DNA of 64,000 nucleotides from Oscillatoria sp. CS-180 (GCF_028330965.1 NZ_JAQMUB010000019.1:62001-126000); one strand, 5' to 3'; shown: positions 1 to 8,463, numbered from the stretch's first letter. Numbers and translations are program-made. Notes: generated by a model from the letters alone, not told the origin.

Positions 1-300
1 TGTTCTTGGACACTGTCTTTCGATACATGACCATTATCAATATTGATGGATGGGAACTTTGCCTCCCTTGCTGATACACGGCCTTACCATTGGTTTGAGT
101 GCGCCCTGGGGGCATTGCATGGGTGCATCGCCTATGGGTATTGTTAGTTGGGATTAATATCCGAACGTGGCAAGCGAAACTGTCTGTATGGCCTGCAACA
201 AAATTTAGACAGTTGTCTCATGCTGCGTGATAGCATCGGCGGGAAACAAATCCTGTTGATTTTAAATAAATGTTGTGCGGAAGGGGGTGGAAGTAAGGTT
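1..300. other. Spacer at left window edge
   Basis: No convincing gene is seen in these 300 bases. An open frame runs in from position 148, but its first 51 codons have no family character and the good ribosome site lies just before 301. This stretch therefore looks like the leader and promoter region of the DUF2267 gene. Confidence 0.5.
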
Positions 301-729
301 ATGGCCGAAAACTTTAGCGCTACTGAAAGAGCCTTTTTGGAGAAAGTAATGCAGCGGGCTAGTCTCCCCGATATTTATGATGCACGGGACCTGACAACGG
401 TCGTCTTCCGTACTCTACGAGACTTGATGACGACTGAGACTGATCAGCAAACTGAGGCTGCCTTCAAAAATGCGGATATTGCTGAAATTTGGCGAGACGA
501 CAATCCCTTTGTGTCCTTCTTGAGCCGCTTTCGCCCTCCCCTAGACATTGACGAAGAGCTTTTCCTGAGGCGAGTTAAGCAAGAGGGGGGAGTTCCTAAA
601 AACGTTTCTGCTGAAGCGGTTGTCGTTGCGGTCTTCTCTGCTGCTAGAGAGTCTATTCCTCCTGAGCAAGCGAAGGAAATTTCGAAAGTATTGCCGGATG
701 GTTTGCGCGTTCTTTGGGAACAGGTCTAG
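301..729 (+). CDS. DUF2267 domain-containing protein
   Basis: A 142-residue, soluble, acidic and probably all-helical protein. Its layout matches the DUF2267 family: an N-terminal helix (AFLEKVMQRASLPD), an ARDLTTVVFRTLRDLM segment, the FLSRF motif, and a C-terminal repeat-like half ending in ISKVLPDGLRVLWEQV. DUF2267 proteins are small cytoplasmic proteins of unknown biochemical role. The frame is open from 148, but the ATG at 301 is preceded by a purine-rich GGGGGTGGAAG ribosome site and starts exactly where family similarity begins, so 301 is preferred. The next gene on the same strand follows within about 20 bases. No signal peptide or membrane segment is visible. Confidence 0.75.
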   Translation: MAENFSATERAFLEKVMQRASLPDIYDARDLTTVVFRTLRDLMTTETDQQTEAAFKNADIAEIWRDDNPFVSFLSRFRPPLDIDEELFLRRVKQEGGVPKNVSAEAVVVAVFSAARESIPPEQAKEISKVLPDGLRVLWEQV

Positions 730-748
730 AGTAAACGCGGAGAATCAT

Positions 749-1681
749 TTGCTGGGATTCGGTTTAGTTTTACTCTCTTCAATTTTTTTCTGTATCCAGA
801 ACGTTGTCGTGCGGATTCTGTTTGCTGAGCAGACTGTGTTGGGGTTAGGCACAACTGGCGGATTTGTAGCCCCGACCTTACACAATTCGTTCTTGCTACT
901 GCTGCTGAGGATGCTGCCAGCTGTGCCTTTGATGGCGCTGCTGGCAACTTGGCTCTATCCTCCCATTTGGCATGAAATTCGCAAGCTCTCGAAACGGTCC
1001 CAGCGCCAAGCCCTTGGCCATGCTTTAGCCGGGGGTGGATTGATGTTTGCCTATTTGGGCTTGCTCTATGTGTCGATTGGCTTGATTGCGACCGCGATCG
1101 CCCTCACCCTCTTTTTCACCTTTCCCATCTTCACGGCTTTGCTGTCATGGCGATTTCTCAAGCAAAAACCAACGGCTCTGCAATGGGGCATCATGACGTG
1201 CATTTTGCTGGGCAGCATATTGACCATTCCCCCGCAGCAGTGGACGGGTGACGGTGGCTATTGGGGAGCCGTATTAGGCATCGCTAGCGGTATGGCTTAT
1301 GCCACCTACACCATCAACGCTCAAAAAAGCTTCAACTACATGCATCCGTTGACGTATACGTGGGCCAGCTTTGCGCTCACGCTATGGTTTGCGGCACTCT
1401 GTCTCATCATCTGGCCGATCGATAATCTTTCAGAGCTGAGGTGGACGCCCCTTTGGATTGGCAGCATCATCTCAGGCATTGTCACCTTCATCGGTCACAT
1501 TCTCTACAACCTGGGGATTCGATCTATCGGCGCCACCGCTGCGGCTATGATTGGGTCCACCAATCCAGCTCTGACCGTGGTGCTGGCTTGGGTTGCCATT
1601 CAAGAGGCTTTAGGAAGTTTGCAATTGCTGGGGGTCAGTATTGTCACTGCCAGCGTCGCTTCTCTCAGTCGCTCTCGATAG
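749..1681 (+). CDS. EamA/DMT-family transporter
   Basis: A drug/metabolite transporter superfamily membrane protein of about 310 residues. About ten hydrophobic helices are arranged as two EamA repeats of roughly five helices each, separated near the segment GYWGAVLGIASGMAYATYTI. Members export metabolites or amino acids; the substrate cannot be told from sequence. The frame is open from 620 with an ATG at 698, but both would overlap the DUF2267 gene and add a basic non-family tail. A TTG at 749 has CGGAGA six bases upstream and begins directly at the first helix, so I chose it. Translational linkage to the DUF2267 gene is likely. A hairpin lies 28 bases after the stop. Confidence 0.82.
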   Translation: MLGFGLVLLSSIFFCIQNVVVRILFAEQTVLGLGTTGGFVAPTLHNSFLLLLLRMLPAVPLMALLATWLYPPIWHEIRKLSKRSQRQALGHALAGGGLMFAYLGLLYVSIGLIATAIALTLFFTFPIFTALLSWRFLKQKPTALQWGIMTCILLGSILTIPPQQWTGDGGYWGAVLGIASGMAYATYTINAQKSFNYMHPLTYTWASFALTLWFAALCLIIWPIDNLSELRWTPLWIGSIISGIVTFIGHILYNLGIRSIGATAAAMIGSTNPALTVVLAWVAIQEALGSLQLLGVSIVTASVASLSRSR

Positions 1682-1708
1682 GGCTACTCACGCTGTTCTT
1701 TGACGGTA

Positions 1709-1730
1709 GTGCCAATTGTGAACTTGGCAC
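1709..1730 (+). terminator. Hairpin after EamA gene
   Basis: GTGCCAA at 1709-1715 pairs with TTGGCAC at 1724-1730 across an 8-base loop, starting 28 bases after the EamA stop. There is no clean T-run afterwards, so it may stabilise the mRNA 3' end rather than terminate. Confidence 0.4.
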
Positions 1731-1745
1731 GCCCCTTTGGATTTT

Positions 1746-1810
1746 CTATAGCCCTGTGCAGCTTGGTTAAATCCATCTCAGTGTTTTAGGAGAGTAAGGA
1801 ATAGGGAATA
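1746..1810. repeat. Internally deleted copy of the TATAGCC repeat family
   Basis: CTATAGCCCTGTGCAGCTTGG is followed at once by CATCTCAGTGTTTTAGG and a GGAATAGGGAAT stretch. Both ends match the reverse complement of the long copy at 18550-18731, but the middle of about 100 bases is missing. This looks like a deletion derivative of the family described at 18602-18731. Confidence 0.55.
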
Positions 1811-1813
1811 CTG

Positions 1814-1951
1814 AGATCTTGCCCTAGTACATCAGCATCCTGCATTTGCCCCCTTAAATCCCCTAAATTTGGGGGACTTCGATCTCAGAACCCCTCCAAA
1901 TTTGGGGGCAGGGGGGCCAGACCAGGCAATGTCGGGACAACTGCAAGATCT
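1814..1951. repeat. Miniature element with AGATCTTGC terminal inverted repeats, copy 1
   Basis: The 138-bp stretch starts AGATCTTGC and ends GCAAGATCT, a perfect 9-bp terminal inverted repeat. The interior is C/G-run rich, with two CCAAATTTGGGGG-type palindromes. A second, shorter copy lies in the opposite orientation at 29316-29418 with the same ends and the same GGGGCAGGGGGGCC interior. No coding capacity is seen; the size and form fit a MITE. Confidence 0.65.
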
Positions 1952-2143
1952 GAGGAATAGGGAATGCAAGGGGTGCTTGACGCAAGTACATGCCGCTATA
2001 TGCTCAATATCACCTATAGAAAAAATCGAAACATCAAATTATACTGATATAGAGCTTCTGCAAGAACTTTAGACACAATGACCTGTTTAACCCGGTTATT
2101 GTGCCGAGAAGTTTCCTGTAGCGAGTGATGAAAGTGTTTTTTG

Positions 2144-2177
2144 AGCGATCGCCCATTTGGGGACGATCGCTTTTTTT
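2144..2177 (+). terminator. Rho-independent terminator built on a HIP1 site
   Basis: Stem AGCGATCG (2144-2151) and CGATCGCT (2164-2171), 12-base loop, then seven T residues. It faces the plus strand, although the nearest plus-strand gene ends 460 bases upstream. It may therefore end a long EamA transcript or an unrecognised small transcript. Confidence 0.75.
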
Positions 2178-2375
2178 GTGACCGCAAGGGGAAACGATTG
2201 TGCTGGCAATCTTGAAAAAAGAGGCGTGGTTAGCACGTCCGCGTTGCAGCTCATTAGGTGAGGGGTGAGGGACGAGACTGCTTCAAACTGGATGCCGCAC
2301 CTCATCCCTCGAACTCCCGGTTTCCATTAGGAAGCCCGACATCATTCGAACTTTGCCAAGAAACCGGGGAGCTTG
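2178..2375. other. Spacer with no recognised gene
   Basis: About 200 bases between the HIP1 terminator and the end of the minus-strand ORF. Only short frames that look like shadows are seen. Confidence 0.4.
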
Positions 2376-2660
2376 CTATTCGAATAGCCTGTCGCGCTGC
2401 AAGTATCGCAAAACGTCACCAGGATCTTGCCTTATCAATACACCGTTCTCCGGCACGTCGATCTTCGGACTCCACTCGATGCGCTCGATGCAGTTCCGTA
2501 GATGAAACAAATCAATGGCGCTTTGGGTGTCCGCTTCAGTGCCCACCAAGTAAAGGCGTAGCCGCTTGTGTCGTCGCTGAGGATGAGCAGGATAGCTCGG
2601 CAGCGACGGCGGTGCCGCCTCAGCGTGGTGAGACGGCAAGAAATATTGAATAGTAATCAC
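2376..2660 (-). CDS. Small hypothetical protein, GTG start
   Basis: A 94-residue basic N-terminal, acidic C-terminal protein that I do not recognise. The first half is rich in Pro, His and Arg; the second half (YLVGTEADTQSAIDLFHLRN and a PENGVLIRQDPGDVLRYLQR tail) has the composition of a folded domain. The GTG at 2658-2660 is preceded by a strong GGAGG eight bases upstream, the best evidence that the frame is translated. An upstream TTG would start inside that ribosome site. No membrane segment or known motif is seen. It stands alone, with no gene within 400 bases on the same strand. It could be a real small protein or a decayed fragment. Confidence 0.45.
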   Translation of the reverse strand: MITIQYFLPSHHAEAAPPSLPSYPAHPQRRHKRLRLYLVGTEADTQSAIDLFHLRNCIERIEWSPKIDVPENGVLIRQDPGDVLRYLQRDRLFE

Positions 2661-3095
2661 TGGGGATTCCTCCAAGAATCGGTTTGGGTTGGAATCCCCG
2701 AAGATTCAGTCGCCCTTAGACGAAGCGCTTCGGTGGGGCGACCTAAAATAGGCACAGCCCGTACGACAGCCTGGATCTGTCTATGGGTTAGGCGCTGGTT
2801 TGTGTTGCCTCACTTACCAGTGCCGCCGACCAAACTTTCGGGGACAGCAAGCTGCACGGAGGCAGCTATGGTTGCTGATGATAAGTCATTTGATCCCTAA
2901 GAGCAAGCCGAATGGGTTAAAGCATGACATCTCCTTAACCTCGCGATCTCCCAGGATGGGCCGCAATTGTGCTGCTCCTCCTGCACGGCATTAGTCCGAA
3001 CGCCGAAAAACCTTTCGTCGCTACCGCGATCGCGACTGTCCTGAGGTTGCGTCGTGTCCTACCTATTCAGAGCCTCAACTCAGGACGCTCCCGGC
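2661..3095. other. Spacer with no recognised gene
   Basis: About 435 bases. Plus-strand frames are present but have no family character, no convincing ribosome site and heavy overlap with one another. Nothing further is called. Confidence 0.4.
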
Positions 3096-3779
3096 TTATC
3101 CTACTGGGCTGACTTTTGCCCGATAGAGTAGGTGTGTCCCCTGCCTAAAGCCGGTGTATCGCACTCTGACCAGATCACCCGGTTCAGCAGCACCGTCCAT
3201 CAGTTGATGCTGTTGAGGATCATAAGGAATTTCAGCACCGACGGACGCGATCATCTCTATTCCCCAGTGCGCTAACAGATCCTGCACAGGTTGAACGATC
3301 GGCACCAGACGACTCGCGGGCAAATCTGGATTTTTCTCAACGGCGTGAGCAATCGTCGGCCACTGTAGCAGCCACGTTTCAATCGCAGCAAGGACTTCCT
3401 TTTGAAACCGCTCTTGCAGCAAGCTCTCCTGCTGTTCATGCTGAGTTTGTAGCCGCTGATATTCAGCTTCTAGGGTAGAGATGCGATCGCGCTGATCCTC
3501 TGCCTGTCCAATCGCAGCAACTTCAGAGCCGTCCAAACTGTCATCGACAACCCCAAACACTTGCAGCAATTCGGGTAGCGACAGGTCAAGCGCGGCGGCT
3601 AGCTTGTGTAGGGTTTCGATACGCATCTGAGTGATGCGATCGTGCCTCAACTGCCGCACCGCCCACTCAGAAACCTCCGCCTTCTGAGCCAACGCCCGAA
3701 AGCTCTGAACCCCCACCGCCGCCATCAACGTTTTAAGGCGATCGGTAGATGATTCAGAGCTTCCAGTTTTATCCAGCAT
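3096..3779 (-). CDS. XRE-type HTH protein with GrpE-like C-terminal domain
   Basis: A 227-residue protein of three parts. Residues about 10-65 form an XRE/Cro-type helix-turn-helix (SFRALAQKAEVSEWAVRQLR, then LHKLAAALDLSLPELL). Residues about 85-125 form a heptad coiled coil rich in Gln and Glu. Residues about 130-225 resemble the GrpE head and beta-wing, with the order DP..H....... PGDLVRVRYTGFRQGTHLL ... A.V. GrpE is the nucleotide exchange factor for DnaK; fusion to a DNA-binding domain suggests a transcription factor tied to the chaperone system or one that uses the GrpE fold to dimerise. The ATG at 3779 is the first residue of the frame. It lies divergent from nothing close and 55 bases upstream of the repeat protein's stop. 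Confidence 0.7.
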   Translation of the reverse strand: MLDKTGSSESSTDRLKTLMAAVGVQSFRALAQKAEVSEWAVRQLRHDRITQMRIETLHKLAAALDLSLPELLQVFGVVDDSLDGSEVAAIGQAEDQRDRISTLEAEYQRLQTQHEQQESLLQERFQKEVLAAIETWLLQWPTIAHAVEKNPDLPASRLVPIVQPVQDLLAHWGIEMIASVGAEIPYDPQQHQLMDGAAEPGDLVRVRYTGFRQGTHLLYRAKVSPVG

Positions 3780-3835
3780 AGAGTCGAAGTTATTGATAGA
3801 CTTCTGTTCTCTAGCCTCTCATAAGACCTGTCCGA

Positions 3836-5641
3836 CTAAGCCACTGTTCTACCTTCACCAAAACCAGATTGAATGTAGTGCCGAGTCGCAGCCGCCAAAT
3901 CATTACCGAAACCAGCCAAATCTGGATATTGAGCGACGTACTCCGCAGCGTCAAACAAATCACGACTACGCCCCTCTGACTGTCCAAGCGTGATGAAGTG
4001 TTGAGTCGCTGCTGCAAGGTTATAACCGAATGCTTGAATCAAGTCCCCATAGGAAGCCAAATACTCTTGCGGATCAAACGTGATTGTGCGGCCTTCTTGA
4101 ATCCCTGAAGTTCGGAAATGCGCTACACCTGCAGCAGGATTAAAGCCAAAGGCGTTAATTAAATCGTCATAGGATGCAATGTAAGCAGCACCATCAAAGC
4201 CAGCTAATGGATCGCGCCCTTCGCTGAAACCAAATTGAATATAATGCTGAGTGGCAGCGCTCGTATTGTTGCCAAAGATAGCTTGTAAATCGGGATAAGA
4301 AGCTAGATACTGCTCTTCTGGAAACGTATCTAGTGGTCGCCCCTCTGCCTGCCCGAAGTTTTGGTAATGAAGTGTTGCGGCATTTAAGTCATAGCCGAAC
4401 GCTAAGAGCAAGTCAGGGTTTGATGCTAGATAATCATCGGGTTCGAAACTGTTATCAATACCCGGTAAACCAATGGCTTGTGCAGTTAGGGTATATCCCG
4501 TATTTTGGTTTTCTCTAGTCGTAAATACTCTAGCCCAATAGGTACCTGCAGATAATGGCGCGACAATGGAACGATCTTGTGTCGTAGAAGAAAAATCATT
4601 AACACCATCGTCTTCAATGATGTCGTTGCTATCAACCAATCCGTCATTGTTGAAATCGGTAATAATCTGCAACTGTGCTGGATCATTTCCTAATTCTGTT
4701 AGGACTAAGCGAACTTCAGTATTTTGAGTAATGGTGAATTTGTAGTAATCGTCGCGATCATTTGAGCCAACGACATTCTCAAAAGTTCGCTCTGGACCTA
4801 AATTACCTAAGTCTACAGCTGTTTCCAGGCTATTGCCTGGATCGATAGGATAGTCGCTATTTCTACCTATAGCTTGTGCACTTAGGGTGTAGCCTGTATT
4901 CTGGTTTTCTCTAGTTGTGACTACTCGTGCCCAGTAACTTCCTGGAGTCAGTGACGTAACGATAGAGCGATCTTGTGTTGTAGAAGAAAAATCGTTAACG
5001 CCGTCTTCTGCAATGATGTCGTCGTTATCAACCAATCCATCATTGTTTAAATCTGTGATGATTTGTAGCTGTGCAGGATCTGGACCCAAACCCGTCAGGC
5101 TTAACCGAACGTCGCTATTTTGAGTCAGAGTAAATGCATAGTAGTCATCACGATCCAGTGAACCAACCGTATCGTTCAAGATTTGCCCTACACCCAGACT
5201 GCTTAGGCCAAAGGCTGTACTAAGAGTATTGCCTGGGTCAAACTGTAAATCTCCATCTCTAATTGAGGCTTGAGCAGTCAGGGTATAAGAGGTGTTCTGA
5301 TTCTCCCTTGTCGTATTTACTCTTGCCCAGTAGGTTCCTGAAGGTAATGGTGTGATGATGAAGCGATCTTGAGTTACTGAAGAGAAATCATTGATACCAT
5401 CCTCTTCAATAATTTCGCTGTTATCTACAATTCCGTCGTTATTAAAATCTGCAATAATTTGCAGTTGTGCAGGATCAGGATCCAAACCTATCAGACCAAA
5501 ATTCACGTCACTATTTTGGTTTAACGTAAACCTGTAATAATCATTGCGATCAGTTGAACCGACTAATTCTGAGATTGGCGTGATTGCTCCACTCAAAACT
5601 CCTAGATTTTGAGCAGTACTTAGAGAATTATTGTTTGGCAT
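3836..5641 (-). CDS. Secreted-type repeat protein: three PPC-like Ca-binding units and five YLASYPDL repeats
   Basis: A 601-residue acidic protein made almost wholly of repeats. Three units with a 132-residue period (about 8-130, 140-262, 272-395) each contain DDYY.FT.TQN and TYWARV..TRENQN, typical of bacterial pre-peptidase C-terminal (PPC) beta-sandwich domains. Each also has a dockerin or EF-hand-like loop D.NNDG.VD..D (residues 65-76, 197-208, 329-340). Residues about 399-601 hold five units of about 40 residues with the pattern YLASYPDL...FG....AATQHYI..G..EGR. No Sec signal is seen, so export by a type I system is likely by analogy with similar repeat proteins. There is no catalytic domain; adhesion, matrix or S-layer-like roles are plausible. 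It is a stand-alone gene with a 400-base upstream spacer. Confidence 0.72.
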   Translation of the reverse strand: MPNNNSLSTAQNLGVLSGAITPISELVGSTDRNDYYRFTLNQNSDVNFGLIGLDPDPAQLQIIADFNNDGIVDNSEIIEEDGINDFSSVTQDRFIITPLPSGTYWARVNTTRENQNTSYTLTAQASIRDGDLQFDPGNTLSTAFGLSSLGVGQILNDTVGSLDRDDYYAFTLTQNSDVRLSLTGLGPDPAQLQIITDLNNDGLVDNDDIIAEDGVNDFSSTTQDRSIVTSLTPGSYWARVVTTRENQNTGYTLSAQAIGRNSDYPIDPGNSLETAVDLGNLGPERTFENVVGSNDRDDYYKFTITQNTEVRLVLTELGNDPAQLQIITDFNNDGLVDSNDIIEDDGVNDFSSTTQDRSIVAPLSAGTYWARVFTTRENQNTGYTLTAQAIGLPGIDNSFEPDDYLASNPDLLLAFGYDLNAATLHYQNFGQAEGRPLDTFPEEQYLASYPDLQAIFGNNTSAATQHYIQFGFSEGRDPLAGFDGAAYIASYDDLINAFGFNPAAGVAHFRTSGIQEGRTITFDPQEYLASYGDLIQAFGYNLAAATQHFITLGQSEGRSRDLFDAAEYVAQYPDLAGFGNDLAAATRHYIQSGFGEGRTVA

Positions 5642-6059
5642 AGTCCTGAGAAATTGGGGTTAATGCACCAAATATCGCAATCACAACAAGCACACGGATA
5701 ACTCATTGGGTCGTGATTGTGATTACTCTCCACAATTGGTACGAGATGTATGAGAGTTTTCTATTTAAGGGGAACTTGAAAGATGCCGTAGAGGGTAATT
5801 GATTACAGCCCAAACGAACACAGCTCTCACCTACTAATTCATTAGGCAAAAGAGGTTGCTTACGCGAAGGGGGTGAAAAAATTACAGCCTATCAACGTGC
5901 ATAGACTACACTGGCGATTCCGTAACTGTACGGAAATATCTGGATTTCTTTACAAGTAAGACTATTTTGCAAATTCATTAGATAAGAATTGAAGATCGCT
6001 AAGCTTAGGGCGGTAGGTTTGTTTAGAACATATTGCCATTGATCGGGTGGGCGATCGCC
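5642..6059. other. Spacer upstream of the repeat protein
   Basis: About 418 AT-rich bases holding the presumed promoter of the minus-strand repeat-protein gene and the 3' flank of a Uma2 gene. No gene or clear terminator is recognised. Confidence 0.4.
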
Positions 6060-6617
6060 TTAATACTCCTCTGGAACGCTGACTAGGCTGCGAATATCAA
6101 TTGCTACATTAGGAAAAGCGACAGGGTAAAGGATGCCGCTATCAGCCGTGGTTTGAGTTGAAAAGTCACCGTTGTATAAATCTCTGAACACGGTCAACTG
6201 TTTGCTAGCGACATGGATCACCCAATACTCCTCAATTCCAGCTTTGGCGTAAAGCTCTCGCTTGGTGTTCAAGTCGTAAGTCAGAGTCGTGTCGGCCACT
6301 TCAACTAGCCAGTAGATATCTTCAGGATACGGATGATGTTTCAGATAACGGGTATCAGGGGAACGAACGACGGCAATATCCGGCTGTGGCTCAGATTCAG
6401 GAAGCGTGATCGGATGAGCTTCGAAAATTTCTGCCATCCCTTTCATCACTTTGCGTAAATACTTAACTCCTCTATGGTTGACAAAGCGATGAAATTCCCC
6501 CTCTGGAGCCATGTCCCAAATTTCTCCGTTGATGAGTTCGCAGCGACGGCGATCTAGGATGCCTAGCTCTCGCATGTGCTGATAGTCTGCAACTGACCAT
6601 TTGGTTAGCGTTCGCAT
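6060..6617 (-). CDS. Uma2-family (DUF820) nuclease-fold protein
   Basis: A 185-residue cyanobacterial Uma2/DUF820 protein with a PD-(D/E)XK nuclease fold. Visible marks are the N-terminal ELINGEIWDMAPEG, the catalytic-type EPQPDIAVVR, then YWLVEVADTTLTYDLNTKRELYAKAGIEEYWVI, cited here in pieces: VEVADTT and YAKAGIEEYWVI. These give the D...ExA plus Lys arrangement of the fold. The family is hugely expanded in cyanobacteria and its cellular targets are unknown. A GAGGGATTAAGTC leader precedes the ATG at 6617. Another Uma2 member lies 135 bases upstream on the same strand, but the two are not close copies. Confidence 0.85.
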   Translation of the reverse strand: MRTLTKWSVADYQHMRELGILDRRRCELINGEIWDMAPEGEFHRFVNHRGVKYLRKVMKGMAEIFEAHPITLPESEPQPDIAVVRSPDTRYLKHHPYPEDIYWLVEVADTTLTYDLNTKRELYAKAGIEEYWVIHVASKQLTVFRDLYNGDFSTQTTADSGILYPVAFPNVAIDIRSLVSVPEEY

Positions 6618-6752
6618 GACTTAATCCCTCTGCTGCTTGTGACTCTCTGTTCAGATCCTACTTTACGGAGTTACTGTGTCTTGGGCGTCATCATTGCACC
6701 ATTGTGCTGACACTTCTGAATAAGTGAATGCATAAAAATTAGGCAATCAACT

Positions 6753-7364
6753 TCACCAAATTTTTGCCATTTTTAATTCAAATAAGGGCATTTCAGGTTC
6801 GCAATTGACCAATTCAGGATTGTCTAAAATTTTGGGTCTTTGCTCAGGACGATAAATATGGACCTGGCGATTTTTTCGATCAATTAATAATCCTAATCGA
6901 ACATCATTGGCGGCATACTCTGCCATTTTTTCTTGCAGATTCGTTAGCGTGTCACTACTTGATCGTAGTTCTACAATGAAGTCAGGAGCGATCGGTGCAA
7001 AAGAGGCTTGTTCTTCTGGTTTTAGCCTGTTCCAACGGTTAGATGAAATCCAGGCAGCATCCGGAGATCGGGTTGCACTATTGGATAAAGTAAAGCCTGA
7101 GCTAGAGTCAAAAGCTTCTCCTGTCCCATCGGCTTCAGACCAAATATAAAGCTGTCCAAAAACTCGACCGTTACGGTTTCCAGCATCTGAAAAGGCTGGA
7201 GGCATAACGATGATTTCTCCACCGGCATTCCGCTCAATCCTTAAATCAGGATTGGTTTTGCAAAAATCATAGAACTGCTCCTCACTCATCTCTGACAGTT
7301 CAAAAAATGAGGAAAGATTGATGGGTAGCAGCGTCTTTACGGATTTAACCAGTAGATTAGTCAT
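6753..7364 (-). CDS. Uma2-family (DUF820) nuclease-fold protein
   Basis: A 203-residue Uma2 protein of a different subgroup from its neighbour. It has EEQFYDFCKTNPDLRIERN, GGEIIVMPPAF, the aspartate-bearing SPDAAWIS, and the core strand APDFIVELRSSSDTLTNLQ with a following MAEYAANDVRLGLLID helix-strand. These match the PD-(D/E)XK core of the family. The frame opens with a TTG at 7367, but the ATG at 7364 is the better start. No ribosome site stands out. It is divergent from the module at 7555. Confidence 0.85.
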   Translation of the reverse strand: MTNLLVKSVKTLLPINLSSFFELSEMSEEQFYDFCKTNPDLRIERNAGGEIIVMPPAFSDAGNRNGRVFGQLYIWSEADGTGEAFDSSSGFTLSNSATRSPDAAWISSNRWNRLKPEEQASFAPIAPDFIVELRSSSDTLTNLQEKMAEYAANDVRLGLLIDRKNRQVHIYRPEQRPKILDNPELVNCEPEMPLFELKMAKIW

Positions 7365-7443
7365 CAATAGCTGGCTTTGCCGAGAGTGTGCTCAATATTC
7401 TAGCGAGTTTCTGAGAGCTACTGCGAGCGATCTTCAGGTGTTT

Positions 7444-7500
7444 CGCGATCGCTCGGCTACAATGCAAGAAACGTTTGCAGCGAATGAATTGAGTTTAGAT
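7444..7500 (+). repeat. 57-bp direct repeat, left copy, with -10-like TACAAT
   Basis: It begins CGCGATCGCTCGGCTACAAT and ends ATGAATTGAGTTTAGAT. About 88 per cent of positions match the copy at 8407-8462. TACAAT at 7458-7463 is a good -10 hexamer facing the gene at 7555. The two copies bracket the RHH-like/HNH pair. Confidence 0.75.
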
Positions 7501-7554
7501 ACAAGCAAGTCTGCATTAGCAAAGCTATTGTCTTAATGAGGGATTACTGGGACG

Positions 7555-7962
7555 ATGCAAACCCTTACTATACGCTTACCAGACTCAATCTATCAGAAGC
7601 TTGTTGAGCTGGCCCATGACTCGGAGCGTCCTCTAGAAGAAGAAACGCTGCATCTTTTGAATTCAGCCCTATCCACTAACTCAAAATACGCTGCTGACAT
7701 CGAAGCACAGCTGAATCAACTCTCTCTGCTAACTGACAAGGAATTGTGGGACGCAGCAACCTTTGCAGTTTCTGATGAAGATAATGATCTAATGCAAGTT
7801 CTGCTGGAGAAAAGACAGCGCGAAGGACTCACATCGGTTGAAGCAGAACAGGTTCAGGTTCTATCTGATCACTTCAATCAAATTATGATGGTTCGAGCCC
7901 AAGCTGCGGTCATACTGGCGGAACGAGGCCACGATATTGCAAAACTTGCTCCATCTCCATGA
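7555..7962 (+). CDS. RHH-like hypothetical protein paired with HNH endonuclease
   Basis: A 135-residue acidic protein. Residues 1-35 (TLTIRLPDSIYQKLVELAHD) have the form of an antitoxin-like ribbon-helix-helix N-terminus: a strand followed by two helices. The rest is helical with no motif I recognise. Such proteins often precede HNH genes in cyanobacteria. The stop overlaps the start of the HNH gene by four bases (ATGA), showing translational coupling. A regulator or antitoxin role is suggested by layout only; it may equally be a structural partner of the nuclease. The ATG at 7555 has a GGGA-type ribosome site. Confidence 0.65.
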   Translation: MQTLTIRLPDSIYQKLVELAHDSERPLEEETLHLLNSALSTNSKYAADIEAQLNQLSLLTDKELWDAATFAVSDEDNDLMQVLLEKRQREGLTSVEAEQVQVLSDHFNQIMMVRAQAAVILAERGHDIAKLAPSP

Positions 7963-8384
7963 GCAAAAGCAGAATCTCAGAAAGCCTTCGATTAGCAATT
8001 GTGGAGCAGTTTCAATCTCGTTGTGCTTATTGCCAAACTCAGCAGCAGATTTCTGGAGTTCGCCTGACGGTTGATCACATTATCCCGGAGTCCCTTGGAG
8101 GAGCGACAGAGAAGGACAACCTCTGTTTGGCATGTTGGGATTGTAATCTTTATAAAGCGTCTAGGGTAGCCGTATTCGATGCTGCTTCCCAGCAGGAGAC
8201 ACGTCTGTTTCACCCTCAAAAGCAGTTATGGTCTGATCACTTTGAGTGGAACTCTGACAGTACATTGATGTTTGGGAAAACGATAGTAGGGCGGATTTCA
8301 ATAGATACTCTACGGATGAATAGAGTGGAATTAGTCCTCTCTCGTAAGCTCTGGGTCAAGGTGGGGTGGCATCCGCCTGCTTGA
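7959..8384 (+). CDS. HNH endonuclease
   Basis: A 141-residue HNH nuclease. A CAYC zinc-knuckle half at about residue 22 is followed by the core LTVDHIIPESLGGATEKDN, then CLACWDCN, which supplies the second zinc-binding pair and the asparagine of the fold. The family cuts DNA using one metal ion. The gene overlaps the upstream RHH-like gene by four bases, so the two are made together. The pair sits between two copies of a 56-57 bp promoter-bearing direct repeat, which suggests insertion as a unit. It could be a toxin, a homing-type nuclease or a defence nuclease; no adjacent methylase is seen. Confidence 0.85.
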   Translation: MSKSRISESLRLAIVEQFQSRCAYCQTQQQISGVRLTVDHIIPESLGGATEKDNLCLACWDCNLYKASRVAVFDAASQQETRLFHPQKQLWSDHFEWNSDSTLMFGKTIVGRISIDTLRMNRVELVLSRKLWVKVGWHPPA

Positions 8385-8406
8385 AGTTGATGCATACGCA
8401 AAACAT

Positions 8407-8462
8407 CCGCGATCGCTCGGCTACAATGCGAAGAGCGTTTGCAGAGAATGAATTGAGTTGGA
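8407..8462 (+). repeat. 56-bp direct repeat, right copy, with -10-like TACAAT
   Basis: The right-hand copy of the 7444-7500 repeat. TACAAT is at 8421-8426 and the repeat ends directly at the ATG of the SpoIID-like gene (8464). It is probably the original promoter and leader of that gene. Confidence 0.75.
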
Positions 8463-8463
8463 T

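Noticed and set aside
148-300. Upstream extension of the DUF2267 frame
   Set aside because: No family character, no ribosome site; a strong one precedes 301.
7318-7536. Plus-strand frame overlapping the Uma2 start and the left direct repeat
   Set aside because: No domain, and it overlaps the clear Uma2 gene on the other strand.
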